From Phycisphaerales bacterium (lineage in GTDB: Bacteria > Planctomycetota > Phycisphaerae > Phycisphaerales > UBA1924), in NCBI GenBank assembly GCA_030680655.1, contig JAUXUZ010000472.1, positions 1-36,863 of the forward strand: a DNA stretch of 36,863 nt. The letters are read 5' to 3'. The notes below the pieces were generated by a model that was not told the origin of the DNA, searched no databases, and saw only the letters and a program-made list of their open reading frames with translations. Below are positions 8,988 to 16,641 of this stretch, piece after piece; positions within the stretch are counted from its first letter, which is position 1, and every line of letters begins with the position of its first letter. The position numbers and the translations under genes were made by a program.

Positions 8988-10274
8988 ATGAGCAGCACAA
9001 GCGGTCTTTCGTCCAACACGTCAAACAACCAGCCCCGCAACGGCCTTCAGCTCGACGCGTCTACCCGCGACAGCATCCTGGCGAGGAACCAGGCGCAGAT
9101 CATGTCAGCCCTGGGTATGTCTCAGAAGGACAGGTTCAGCAGCAGCAGCGGCGGCGCCGGCGGCCTGAACCCCCTCAAGGGTCTCTACAGCGCGGCCGCC
9201 GCGACGTTCCTCAAGAACAAGCAGAGCCAGCTGGGCGAGGGGTCGACCAGGGGCCTCGGCTCCTACGAGAAAGCCGCCGACATCCTCAAGTCGCTCGCGG
9301 CAAAGAAGGAAGCGTCGAGCGACCCCGGCGCCTCGTTCCAGAACACCAACTCCAAGGTCAGCGGCCCCGCGTCGAGCACCAACTACAAGAAGTACCAGTG
9401 GACCGGCAACCCCGGCCCCACCGGTTCGGACGTAGTCACCGAGGACGCACCTGCCGACGAGGCCGCAACCGTGGAGGAGCCGTCGGAAGCGGCGGACCTC
9501 TCTGCGGTTCAGAGTGCGTTCAGCTCCTTCGTGACCGATGCCGGCGGGTCCATCGCCGACCGCGGTGACGGTACGTCGGACTTCAAAGTGCGGGACCTCG
9601 CCGGAACGATCACGCAGGAGGGGAACAAGCTGGTGGGCACGGTTGAGGTCTCCAGCGGCAGCTACTCCTTCGAGATCGCCGCCGACGGTGCGGTGATGAT
9701 CAACGCCAGCAATGGCGATATCGAATCGAAGGAGTTCGATCAGCTCAAGCAGCTCCTTAGTGGCAACCTCCAGGCCGTGGAAGCCCCGACCGAACCTGCG
9801 AGCACGACCGAACCTTCAGGCACCTCAGGTACGTCCGGCTCATCGAGCACCTCGGCCATTGAGGCCACGGCTGTCGCTGTCCTCAAGACCCTCGACGATG
9901 ACAAGTACAACTCCGCCGGCTACACGAACGCCAAGCTGTTTATGACCAAGCTGATGGGCGCCGACGGCAAGTTCGCGGCCAAGGACGGCGACGAACTCAA
10001 CATCTCCTTCAACGGCTACGCCGGCACGATGACGATCGACAAGGACAAGCTGTCCGGCGTGATCGGTTCGGGCGACGCCAAGATCTCGTTCACGATCGAG
10101 GGCAACGGCATGCTCACGATCCACGGTTCCGACAGCAAGGTGCTGGCCAGCAACAACAGCTCGGCGCTCCGCGCCGCACTGGGGGTCACCACGGGCGGCA
10201 CGACTAAGCAGCAATTCCGCATGGTCGAGTTCAACCGCTACGGCACGGGCCTGGGCCTGAACCTGCTGGGTTAA
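8988..10274 (+). CDS. Unrecognised Ser-rich protein with duplicated C-terminal domain
   Basis: I do not recognise this 428-residue protein. It has no signal peptide, no membrane segment and no cysteine. The N-terminus is Ser/Asn/Gln-rich (SSTSGLSSNTSNNQ), followed by a helical low-complexity part and an acidic linker. Two related beta-rich domains follow. The first includes AGTITQEGNKLVGTVEVSSG and the second AGTMTIDKDKLSGVIGSGDA, and both continue into a similar YSFEIAADG / ISFTIEGNG strand and a helix ending in LLSG or ALG. A Thr/Ser/Gly/Pro linker separates them. The ATG at 8988 has GGAGGAGC nine bases upstream. The small gene at 10345 follows after 70 bases and shares the MSS start and the amino-acid style. 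Cysteine-free, Ser-rich, signal-less proteins are often exported by flagellar-type systems, but that is speculation. Confidence 0.7.
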   Translation: MSSTSGLSSNTSNNQPRNGLQLDASTRDSILARNQAQIMSALGMSQKDRFSSSSGGAGGLNPLKGLYSAAAATFLKNKQSQLGEGSTRGLGSYEKAADILKSLAAKKEASSDPGASFQNTNSKVSGPASSTNYKKYQWTGNPGPTGSDVVTEDAPADEAATVEEPSEAADLSAVQSAFSSFVTDAGGSIADRGDGTSDFKVRDLAGTITQEGNKLVGTVEVSSGSYSFEIAADGAVMINASNGDIESKEFDQLKQLLSGNLQAVEAPTEPASTTEPSGTSGTSGSSSTSAIEATAVAVLKTLDDDKYNSAGYTNAKLFMTKLMGADGKFAAKDGDELNISFNGYAGTMTIDKDKLSGVIGSGDAKISFTIEGNGMLTIHGSDSKVLASNNSSALRAALGVTTGGTTKQQFRMVEFNRYGTGLGLNLLG

Positions 10275-10301
10275 CCACGCCCCGCAAAGTGCTTTCACCC
10301 T

Positions 10302-10327
10302 CCCCGGCCCGCTCACGCGGCCCGGGG
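10302..10327 (+). other. Intercistronic GC hairpin with UCAC loop
   Basis: An 11-bp stem with one mismatch (10302-10312 with 10317-10327) closes a TCAC tetraloop between the two Ser-rich protein genes. No T-run follows. It may protect the upstream message end or lower read-through, setting different levels of the two proteins. Confidence 0.5.
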
Positions 10328-10344
10328 GGCTTACGGAGCCCACT

Positions 10345-10677
10345 ATGTCTTCTATCAACCCGTTCTTCAGTTCGTCCACCGCCTCGAGCTCGATGGTCAA
10401 GGCCTTCATGGCCCAGTCCAAGGCCGCCACCCTGCAAAACCTCTCGTTCTTCAGCGGCGCCAGCCCGACCGACACCGTTGACTTCTCAAAGACCGCGATC
10501 GACAGCTCGTTCTTCATGTCGATCATGCAGTCGGGCAACTCGGGGCTCTTCAAGGGCGTCTACAAAGACGCCGCCGCGTTCAACGAGAGCATGATGGCGA
10601 GCGTTTCGGCGGCCGCCGGGCTGAACTCCACCTTCAACAACTCCCTGATCGGCCAGCTCGTCAACCAGACCGGTTGA
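10345..10677 (+). CDS. Unrecognised small Ser/Phe-rich protein
   Basis: The 110-residue product has no signal peptide and no cysteine. It is rich in Ser, Ala, Asn and Phe (INPFFSSSTASSSMVKAFM), with amphipathic helices and a C-terminus of LIGQLVNQTG. A GGAG box lies about nine bases before the ATG. It follows the 428-residue gene with a hairpin between, and a terminator-like hairpin at 10764-10795 ends the pair. The composition resembles small secreted or structural partner proteins, but no family is recognised. The high third-position GC supports real coding. Confidence 0.65.
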   Translation: MSSINPFFSSSTASSSMVKAFMAQSKAATLQNLSFFSGASPTDTVDFSKTAIDSSFFMSIMQSGNSGLFKGVYKDAAAFNESMMASVSAAAGLNSTFNNSLIGQLVNQTG

Positions 10678-10763
10678 GCCCGTTGCCCCGGCTTGCAAAG
10701 CCGCGCCAGAGTGCGGCGGCGGATGCGCCCCGACCGCGAGAATCAGGCACCAAACCGAGCACC

Positions 10764-10795
10764 AGGCAGAGCCCGCCAACGCGGGCTTTGTGCCT
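10764..10795 (+). terminator. Rho-independent-like terminator
   Basis: GCCCGC (10771-10776) and GCGGGC (10781-10786) pair around CAAC. Outer AGGCA (10764-10768) pairs with TGCCT (10791-10795). A short TTTGT follows the inner stem. It lies after the 110-residue gene and before glyS, so it probably ends the upstream transcript. Confidence 0.6.
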
Positions 10796-10839
10796 GCGCG
10801 CTCCGTACTATGCTGGCCATTTCCCCCGGAGTACGCCAC

Positions 10840-12504
10840 GTGTCAACAGCCAAGTCCATGGACGCCATCATGTCGCTCTGCAAGCGGCGCGGCTTTGTCT
10901 ACCAGGCGTCGGAGATCTACGGCGGCATCAACGGCTTCTGGGATTACGGCCCGCTGGGCGCGCAGCTGAAGAAGAACCTGCGCGACGCCTGGTGGCAGGA
11001 CATGATCATGAACCCCTGCTGGGGGCGCAAGGGCCCAAACGGCGAGCGCGTCAAGTGCGTGCCGGTGGAGACGTGCATCATCCAACATCCGAAGGTGTGG
11101 GAGGCGAGCGGGCACCTTGCCGGGTTCGCTGATCCGATGCGCAAGTGCCCTGGTTGCGGTCACTTTGTTCGGGCTGACCAGTTGTGGGACATCATCACCA
11201 CTGGTTCCGAGTGGTTCGCTTCGCTCATTCAGGAATTTGAACCTGCGCTTGAAGACACCAAGACGCCGGCGATAGACGCTTCCAAGCTTCTGAAATGGGC
11301 CCGCAGCAAGGGTCGTAAGCAAGCACCAAATCTTGCACTCGTCAAAAACCCCGAAGTGGTCCTCTCGTTCCTCGCGACGCGCATCAACGGGCAGCCAACA
11401 GCTCCTCCAGACGTCGTCGAGATTATTCGGCACCTCGCAACTGCCCAGCTCAACGCGACCGGCCTGCAGGACCCTTGCCCGCGATGCGGGGACGTCCTCG
11501 GCACGCCCGCGGCCTTCAAGCTGATGTTTGAGACGTATGCGGGCCTGACGCAGTCGGAGGACAACAAGGTGTACCTGCGCCCCGAAACGGCGCAGGGTGT
11601 GTTCGTTCAGTTCAAAAACGTGGTTGACACCACGCGGATTAAGGTGCCTTTCGGCATCGGCAACACCGGGAAGAGCTTCCGTAACGAGATTACTCCTCGC
11701 AACTTCACGTTCCGCTCGCGTGAGTTCGAACAGGCCGAGCTCGAGTTCTTCTGTCACCCCGACGAGAGCCTTGAATGGTACAAGTTCTGGCGCGACTTCC
11801 GCATGGAGTGGTGGAAATCGATCGGTCTCGCCGGCGAGAACCTCATCCTCCGCGAGCACGAGAAGGACGAACTCTCGTTCTACTCAAAGGGCACCAGCGA
11901 CGTTGAGTACAGGTTCCCCTTCACCGCTCCCGGCTTCGGCGAGCTCGAGGGCATCGCCCACCGCGGCGACTACGACCTCACCCAGCACCAGACCCACAGC
12001 CGCAACAAGCTCGACTACTTCGACACCACCCGCGGCGAGACGCTCCCCAACGGCGGCAAGAAGGGCGAGCGCTACATGCCCCACTGCATCGAGCCCGCCG
12101 CGGGCCTCGACCGCGGCGCGCTCGCGCTGATCTGCGAGGCGTACACGGTTGACTCAGCGCGCCCCAGCCCCGAGTTCCTCAAGCTCCACCCGCGTATCGC
12201 GCCCATCAAGGCCGCGGTCTTCCCGCTGATGGACAAGGACGGGCTTCCGGAGATCGCCGACGCGCTCTACGACAAGCTCTTCGCCCGCTTCGGGCGCATC
12301 GGCCTGATCGAGAACGACGCGAAGCAGTCGATCGGCAAGCGCTACGCCCGCATGGACGAAGCCGGCTGCCCCTACTGCTTCACCATCGACGGCGACACCA
12401 AGGCCGACCAGACCGTCACCGTGCGCGACCGCGACACCGGCCAGCAGCAACGCATGAACATCGACAAGGTCGAGGCGTTCCTGGCTGAGAAGCTGGGCGT
12501 CTGA
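10840..12504 (+). CDS. glyS: Glycyl-tRNA synthetase, single-chain (alpha2) class II type
   Basis: Charges tRNA-Gly. The N-terminal block CKRRGFVYQASEIYGGINGF, followed by WDYGPLGAQLK, is diagnostic. Motif 2 is FRNEITPRNFTFRSREFEQA and motif 3 is EPAAGLDRGALALICEAY; an anticodon-binding domain follows (KAAVFPLMDKDGL onward). Paired cysteines CPGCG (Cys103, Cys106) and CPRCG (Cys213, Cys216) look like a zinc ribbon split by an insert of about 105 residues. The GTG at 10840 has GGAG eight bases before it; ATG codons at 10810 and 10858 are alternatives. A -10-like TACTAT lies at 10806. The DNA of the insert (about 11150-11460) is visibly less GC-rich, with more A/T third positions than the rest of the gene. 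The product is 554 residues. Confidence 0.95.
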   Translation: MSTAKSMDAIMSLCKRRGFVYQASEIYGGINGFWDYGPLGAQLKKNLRDAWWQDMIMNPCWGRKGPNGERVKCVPVETCIIQHPKVWEASGHLAGFADPMRKCPGCGHFVRADQLWDIITTGSEWFASLIQEFEPALEDTKTPAIDASKLLKWARSKGRKQAPNLALVKNPEVVLSFLATRINGQPTAPPDVVEIIRHLATAQLNATGLQDPCPRCGDVLGTPAAFKLMFETYAGLTQSEDNKVYLRPETAQGVFVQFKNVVDTTRIKVPFGIGNTGKSFRNEITPRNFTFRSREFEQAELEFFCHPDESLEWYKFWRDFRMEWWKSIGLAGENLILREHEKDELSFYSKGTSDVEYRFPFTAPGFGELEGIAHRGDYDLTQHQTHSRNKLDYFDTTRGETLPNGGKKGERYMPHCIEPAAGLDRGALALICEAYTVDSARPSPEFLKLHPRIAPIKAAVFPLMDKDGLPEIADALYDKLFARFGRIGLIENDAKQSIGKRYARMDEAGCPYCFTIDGDTKADQTVTVRDRDTGQQQRMNIDKVEAFLAEKLGV

Positions 12505-12599
12505 CGACGACCACGCCCGCGGCCGCCAGTCGGTGGGACTGCACCCGGTCAGTACCGAGCTCAGGCGTTTCTGCAATCAGCCGAGCATTCCGGCAGGGC

Positions 12600-12619
12600 G
12601 GTCTTTGCGCAGAAAGACC
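12600..12619 (+). terminator. Possible glyS terminator hairpin
   Basis: GGTCTTT (12600-12606) pairs exactly with AAAGACC (12613-12619) around GCGCAG, in the 268-base gap after glyS. A moderately T-rich GGTTGTTCGT follows. The stem is short and A/T-rich, so termination is uncertain. Confidence 0.4.
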
Positions 12620-12692
12620 CGGTTGTTCGTACGTTGTACGCGTCTGCTTCTGTCTTTGTCGCGTCGCCACGGGAGTTTCTCGTGATTGGTAT

Positions 12693-12721
12693 TTGACTAC
12701 GGTCGACATGGTCGATATATA
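12693..12721 (+). promoter_or_regulatory. Sigma-70-type promoter of the nos operon
   Basis: TTGACT (12693-12698), a 17-base spacer and TATATA (12716-12721) make a near-consensus promoter with a predicted start near 12728. That leaves a leader of about 45 bases to the cytochrome gene. The spacer carries two copies of GGTCGA nine bases apart (12701 and 12710). A perfect 12-bp palindrome follows at 12733. Confidence 0.75.
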
Positions 12722-12732
12722 TAGTAATGGGT

Positions 12733-12744
12733 CCAGATATCTGG
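12733..12744. promoter_or_regulatory. Palindromic operator candidate, CCAGATATCTGG
   Basis: A perfect 12-bp palindrome at about +5 to +16 of the predicted nos transcript, where a bound repressor would block transcription. The Rrf2 regulator encoded at the operon end is the natural candidate. A related core (CCGGATATCC) lies upstream of that regulator gene at 20353-20362. The link is inference. Confidence 0.55.
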
Positions 12745-12772
12745 CTTTGAACCCGTCTTCGGAGTGTGTTCG

Positions 12773-13732
12773 ATGGACACCAGCAGGCCAAACGTCAATC
12801 ACGCCCCATCCGCGACGGGCACCAGCCCGGGCGGCGAGAGTGACTCGCTGGCTCTCGCGGTCTCGGCGATAGTGATCGTGGTTTCGGTGGCGGTATGGGG
12901 GCTGGCCCTGCTCGGTGGGGTGCGGGTCTCCAACTGGCTTACACCGCGACCGGAGCTGGCGATTCACCCGACGCTCGCCGCGCAGGAGCCGGGCGCGGTG
13001 CTCGATGTGGCTCTGGCGGCTCGCGGGCACGAGGTCTTCGAACGGTCCTGTGCCGCGTGCCACGGCAGCACCGGCAGCGGTAAGCAGGGGCTGGGCAAGG
13101 ACCTCGTTCGCAGCGACTTCGTTCTTGCCAGGAGTGACGCCGAGCTTGTGGCGTTTGTCGCAAAGGGGCGCGAAGCGACCGACCCGCTGAACACAACCAA
13201 GATCGCGATGCCCCCGCGCGGCGGGAACGCGCTGCTGACCGACGAGGACCTTGCCCGCGCTGCCGTGTACATGCGCGGGCTGCAGGACCCGCGCCGGATG
13301 CCGGAGCTGCCCCCGCTCCCGCCGCCGCCGCCCATCGTCGTCGCCGCGGTGACGCAGGACGAGAAGGCCGAGGCGCTCGCGGCCGCGGGCGGCGACGCCG
13401 AGCTGGCCGGGTACATCGCCAGCGGCAAGAAGATCTACGCGTCAACGTGCGCCGCCTGCCACGGCCCGGCGGCGAAGGGCCTCAAAGGCCTGGGCAAGGA
13501 CCTCACCACAAGCGAGTTTGTGCGCAGCAGCGACGAAGACACCATGCTGGCGTTCATCAAGCGCGGGCGCGGCCCGAGTGAGCCCGGGAACACGACGGGG
13601 ATCGCGATGCCACCCAAGGGCGGCAATCCGGCGATGACCGAGGACAACATGCTGGATGTGATCGCGTACATGCGCACGCTCCAACCGCCCAAGACCAAGA
13701 CAGACGCGGGGCAGCCGTTGCCCGGCAAGTGA
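12773..13732 (+). CDS. Membrane-anchored diheme cytochrome c, probable electron donor to NosZ
   Basis: The 319-residue protein has one N-terminal membrane segment (about residues 27-50) and two homologous class I cytochrome c domains facing the periplasm. Heme-binding CAACH motifs have Cys93/Cys96/His97 and Cys226/Cys229/His230. Likely sixth ligands are Met146 and Met279 in IAMPPRGG and IAMPPKGG. The two domains repeat each other closely, including LGKDL and NTT-IAMPP, and are joined by a Pro-rich linker. The ATG at 12773 has GGAG eight bases upstream. It is the first gene of the nos operon, 48 bases before nosZ. Clade II clusters often encode separate monoheme cytochromes (NosC1/NosC2 in Wolinella), so this looks like a fused version. 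The donor role is inferred from position. Confidence 0.85.
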   Translation: MDTSRPNVNHAPSATGTSPGGESDSLALAVSAIVIVVSVAVWGLALLGGVRVSNWLTPRPELAIHPTLAAQEPGAVLDVALAARGHEVFERSCAACHGSTGSGKQGLGKDLVRSDFVLARSDAELVAFVAKGREATDPLNTTKIAMPPRGGNALLTDEDLARAAVYMRGLQDPRRMPELPPLPPPPPIVVAAVTQDEKAEALAAAGGDAELAGYIASGKKIYASTCAACHGPAAKGLKGLGKDLTTSEFVRSSDEDTMLAFIKRGRGPSEPGNTTGIAMPPKGGNPAMTEDNMLDVIAYMRTLQPPKTKTDAGQPLPGK

Positions 13733-13780
13733 TCCGCAACAGGAGCGGGCCGTTTGTCCCGCTCAAAAGGAGATTCGGCG

Positions 13781-15874
13781 ATGAAGGGTACAAGTGTGAC
13801 AAGAACCCGTGGACGGGCCTGCCCGCTGGCGATGGTGCTGCTGTGCGGGCTCGCGCTGCAGACGGTCGCGACCAGCGCTCAGGCACAGGACAGCCGCCGC
13901 AGGCGAACGACCCAGGAGCAGAAACCGCTCGTGCTGACGCCCGAGCAAACGGCCCAGCTGACCAAGATTGCCAACGACCGCAAGCTGAACATTGACGATC
14001 TGGTGGCCGCCAGCAAGACCTACACCCCCAGCGGCCGTCTGGACGAGTACGTGCTCTTCTCCTCCGGCGGCCAGAGCGGCCAGGTGTTTGCGATCGGCGT
14101 TCCGAGCATGCGGTTGCTGCGGTCGATCGCGGTCTTCACACCCGAGTCGTGGCAGGGCTACGGCTTCTCCGGGCTCGACGACCCGGTGCAGGAGCGGCTG
14201 ATGATCAACGGCAAGTCCGTCCCCTGGGGCGACACGCACCACCCTGCGCTGTCGGAGACCGCGGGCGATTACGACGGCCAGTTCCTCTTCATCGGCGACA
14301 AGGCGAACGCGCGGCTCGGCGTGATCGACCTGCGCGACTGGGAGACCAAGCAGATCGTGAAGAACCCGCTGACGATCAGCGACCACGGCGCCGCGTTCGT
14401 CACACCCAACACCGACTACGTGATCGAGGGCGGCCAGTACGGGACCGTGCTGGGGTACGGCTACGCCCCGCCAGAGGACTACAAGAAGTCGTACCGCGGC
14501 ATGGTCACGATGTGGAAGTTCGACCGCGCCAAGGGGCGGATCGATACGACCAAGTCGTTCGCGATGGAGCTGCCCCCGTACTGGCAGGACCTGGCCGATG
14601 CGGGCAAGGGCGCCAGCGACGGGTACTTCTTCATCAACTCGTTCAACACCGAGATGGCAACGGGAGGCGTCGAGGACGGGAAGCCGCCCTTTGAGGCCGG
14701 CGCCAGCAAGCGCGACATGGACTACCTGCACATCATCGACTGGAAGAAAGCGGAGAAGGTCTTCAACGAAGGCAAGGTCAAGGTGATCAACGGCTTCCCG
14801 GTGATCATGATGGACACGAGCATCGCCGAGGGCCTGCTCTACTTCGCGCCCGAGCCGAAGAGCCCCCACGGCGTTGACGTGACGCCCAACGGCCAGTACA
14901 TGGTCGTCGCAGGGAAGCTCGACCCCCACGTGACCGTCTACTCGATCGACCGCATCAAGAAGGCGATCGCGGAGAAGAAGTACACCGGCACCGACGAGTA
15001 CGGCGTGCCGATCCTGAGCTTCGACGCCGTCATGGAGGCGCAGGTCGAGGTCGGCCTTGGGCCGCTGCACACGCAGTTTGACGACAAGGGGTACGCGTAC
15101 ACCTCGCTGTTCCTTGACTCGGCGGTGGCGCGCTGGAGCCTCGGCGGCGAGTACGCCGACAAGCATAGCGAGCAGCCGTGGAAGCTGGTCGCCAAGACGC
15201 CGGTCCAGTACAACATCGGGCACCTGTGCACCGCCGAGGGCGACACCGTGAGCCCCGACGGCAAGTACCTCATCGCGATGAACAAGTGGTCGGTCGACCG
15301 TTTCGTGCAGACGGGCCCGCTGATGCCACAGAACTTCCAGCTGCTGGACATCGAGAGCCCCGGCACGACGATGCCCGTGCTCTACGACCTGCCCATCGGC
15401 GTGGGTGAGCCGCACTACTGCCAGATGATCAAGGCTGACAAGCTCAAGAGCTGGGGCGTTTACCCCGAGGTCGGCTGGAACCCGCACACGCAGTCGCTCG
15501 ACCCCAACGCCCCCAAGAAGGGCGACGAGGGCGTGACACGCCAGGGCAACAAGGTGCTCGTGAAGATGACCGCCGTGCGCAGCCACTTCACGCCCGAGCA
15601 CGTCATGGTCAACGAGGGCGACGAGGTCACCTGGCGCATCGTCGTGAACGAGACGACCGTCGACGCGACGCACGGGTTCTGCATCGGCGGCTACAACATC
15701 AACCTCTCGATGGAGCCGGGTGAGTACACCGAGTTCCGCTTCATCGCCGACAGGGCGGGGACGTACCCGTTCTACTGCACCGAGTTCTGCTCGGCCCTTC
15801 ACCTTGAGATGATGGGCTACCTGCACGTCAAGCCGGCGTCCAAGGGGACGGCTGACGCAGCGACCGTTAAGTAA
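13781..15874 (+). CDS. nosZ: Nitrous oxide reductase, clade II (Sec-exported)
   Basis: Reduces N2O to N2 in the periplasm with the CuZ (Cu4S) and mixed-valent CuA centres. The 697-residue protein has a Sec-type signal (CPLAMVLLCGLALQ, cut near SAQA-QDS) without a twin-arginine motif. The CuZ motif GDTHHPALSE has His153/His154 and is followed by GDYDGQFLFIGDKAN, the clade II form. Further His ligands lie in SPHGVDV, KLDPHVTVY, LHTQFDDKG, NIGHLC and GEPHYCQM. The C-terminal cupredoxin CuA site has DATHGFC and CTEFCSALHLEMM, with Cys666, Cys670, His674 and Met677. The ATG at 13781 follows AAGGAGA; upstream starts lack a signal. The first nosZ-dedicated helper genes follow directly. All expected copper ligands appear present, so the enzyme should be active. 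Confidence 0.97.
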   Translation: MKGTSVTRTRGRACPLAMVLLCGLALQTVATSAQAQDSRRRRTTQEQKPLVLTPEQTAQLTKIANDRKLNIDDLVAASKTYTPSGRLDEYVLFSSGGQSGQVFAIGVPSMRLLRSIAVFTPESWQGYGFSGLDDPVQERLMINGKSVPWGDTHHPALSETAGDYDGQFLFIGDKANARLGVIDLRDWETKQIVKNPLTISDHGAAFVTPNTDYVIEGGQYGTVLGYGYAPPEDYKKSYRGMVTMWKFDRAKGRIDTTKSFAMELPPYWQDLADAGKGASDGYFFINSFNTEMATGGVEDGKPPFEAGASKRDMDYLHIIDWKKAEKVFNEGKVKVINGFPVIMMDTSIAEGLLYFAPEPKSPHGVDVTPNGQYMVVAGKLDPHVTVYSIDRIKKAIAEKKYTGTDEYGVPILSFDAVMEAQVEVGLGPLHTQFDDKGYAYTSLFLDSAVARWSLGGEYADKHSEQPWKLVAKTPVQYNIGHLCTAEGDTVSPDGKYLIAMNKWSVDRFVQTGPLMPQNFQLLDIESPGTTMPVLYDLPIGVGEPHYCQMIKADKLKSWGVYPEVGWNPHTQSLDPNAPKKGDEGVTRQGNKVLVKMTAVRSHFTPEHVMVNEGDEVTWRIVVNETTVDATHGFCIGGYNINLSMEPGEYTEFRFIADRAGTYPFYCTEFCSALHLEMMGYLHVKPASKGTADAATVK

Positions 15875-15880
15875 CCGTTG

Positions 15881-15912
15881 CGCCGGCCGGGGGCTAACGC
15901 CCCGGGCCGGCG
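15881..15912 (+). other. Strong intercistronic hairpin between nosZ and nosB, UAAC loop
   Basis: A 14-bp stem (15881-15894 with 15899-15912) with one mismatch closes a TAAC tetraloop seven bases after the nosZ stop. There is no T-run, so it is more likely a message stabiliser or attenuator than a full terminator. That would allow more NosZ than assembly proteins. Confidence 0.65.
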
Positions 15913-15960
15913 ATTGACCGGGCGCGCCGTCCGCGACGCGTCTGGAGATTGGAGCCGCCT

Positions 15961-16641
15961 GTGCCCAGCATGATGAGAAGACTGACAACCACGCTGATCG
16001 GCCCGCGCGTGCCCGTTGAAGAGCTCCGCGCTCACAAGCTCCGCTACGCCACGCCGACGGTTGTGTTCATGCTGGCCCGCCTGATGCTGCTGGTCTCGAT
16101 CTTCCTGCCGTACTGGCACATGGAGCTCGACGCGCCGCAGTACCCCAAGGGCCTGCAGATCACCGCGTACGTCAACCACCTTGAGGGTGACGTGAAGGAG
16201 ATCGACGGCCTGAACCACTACATCGGGATGCGCCCGATCGAACAGGCCGCGGCGTTTGAGCGGGCCTCCGCTGTGTGGGTGATGATCGCGATGGTCCTCC
16301 TGGTTGAGGGCGCGGCCTTCGTGCACAGCAAGTGGGCGGTGCTCCTGGCGGTTCCGGCGGTGCTTTTCCCCGCCGGCTTCCTCCTTGACCTTCGGTTCTG
16401 GCTGACGACGTTCGGGCAGAACCTCGATCCGTCGGCGCCGCTCTCGGCGGCTGTCAAGCCGTTCACGCCGACCGTCCTTGGTGACGGCGGGATCGGGCAG
16501 TTCCACACCTACTCGTACATGGGGTGGGGGCTCTGGCTGGCGTTTGGGTGCTCGGTCATGACCATCGTCGGCTTCGTGTTTCACCGGCACGCCTACCGGC
16601 CGCTCGCCCTGAAGGCCCGCAAAGGAACATCGAGCCAGTGA
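15961..16641 (+). CDS. nosB: NosB-type integral membrane protein of clade II nos clusters
   Basis: The 226-residue protein has about four membrane segments (PTVVFMLARLMLLVSIF, VWVMIAMVLLVEGAAFV, VLLAVPAVLFPAGFLL, LWLAFGCSVMTIVGFVF). A conserved-looking periplasmic loop contains DAPQYPKGLQ and LNHYIGMRPIEQ. Position directly after a clade II nosZ, topology and this loop fit NosB, a protein specific to clade II clusters and needed for N2O respiration, though its chemistry is unknown. The GTG at 15961 has GGAG six bases upstream; ATG 15970 is an alternative. Its stop overlaps the nosD start (GTGA), showing translational coupling. Confidence 0.8.
   Translation: MPSMMRRLTTTLIGPRVPVEELRAHKLRYATPTVVFMLARLMLLVSIFLPYWHMELDAPQYPKGLQITAYVNHLEGDVKEIDGLNHYIGMRPIEQAAAFERASAVWVMIAMVLLVEGAAFVHSKWAVLLAVPAVLFPAGFLLDLRFWLTTFGQNLDPSAPLSAAVKPFTPTVLGDGGIGQFHTYSYMGWGLWLAFGCSVMTIVGFVFHRHAYRPLALKARKGTSSQ

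Noticed and set aside
12693..12707. TTGAC-TACG-GTCGA as an FNR/NNR-type box at the nos promoter
   Set aside because: It coincides with the -35 box, and the second half-site does not match the required TCAA end.
12505..12772. A small gene in the 268-base gap before the nos operon
   Set aside because: No frame with a start, ribosome site and coding-like third positions was seen; the gap holds the hairpin, promoter and palindrome.
13781..13900. Tat signal for NosZ
   Set aside because: TRTRGRA has no adjacent arginines or following hydrophobic Tat consensus; the clade II family is Sec-exported.
14260..14272. GTCGGAGACC in nosZ, like the loop-proximal part of the carB element
   Set aside because: The flanking bases do not extend the palindrome, there are no outer arms, and the codons are part of the conserved CuZ motif.
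13763..15988. A 741-codon open frame antisense to nosZ, and similar long antisense frames (for example 3861-5636 and 5521-6741)
   Set aside because: High GC leaves few stop codons in shadow frames; the translations are Arg/His/Val-rich without domains, and the opposite strand encodes recognised proteins.
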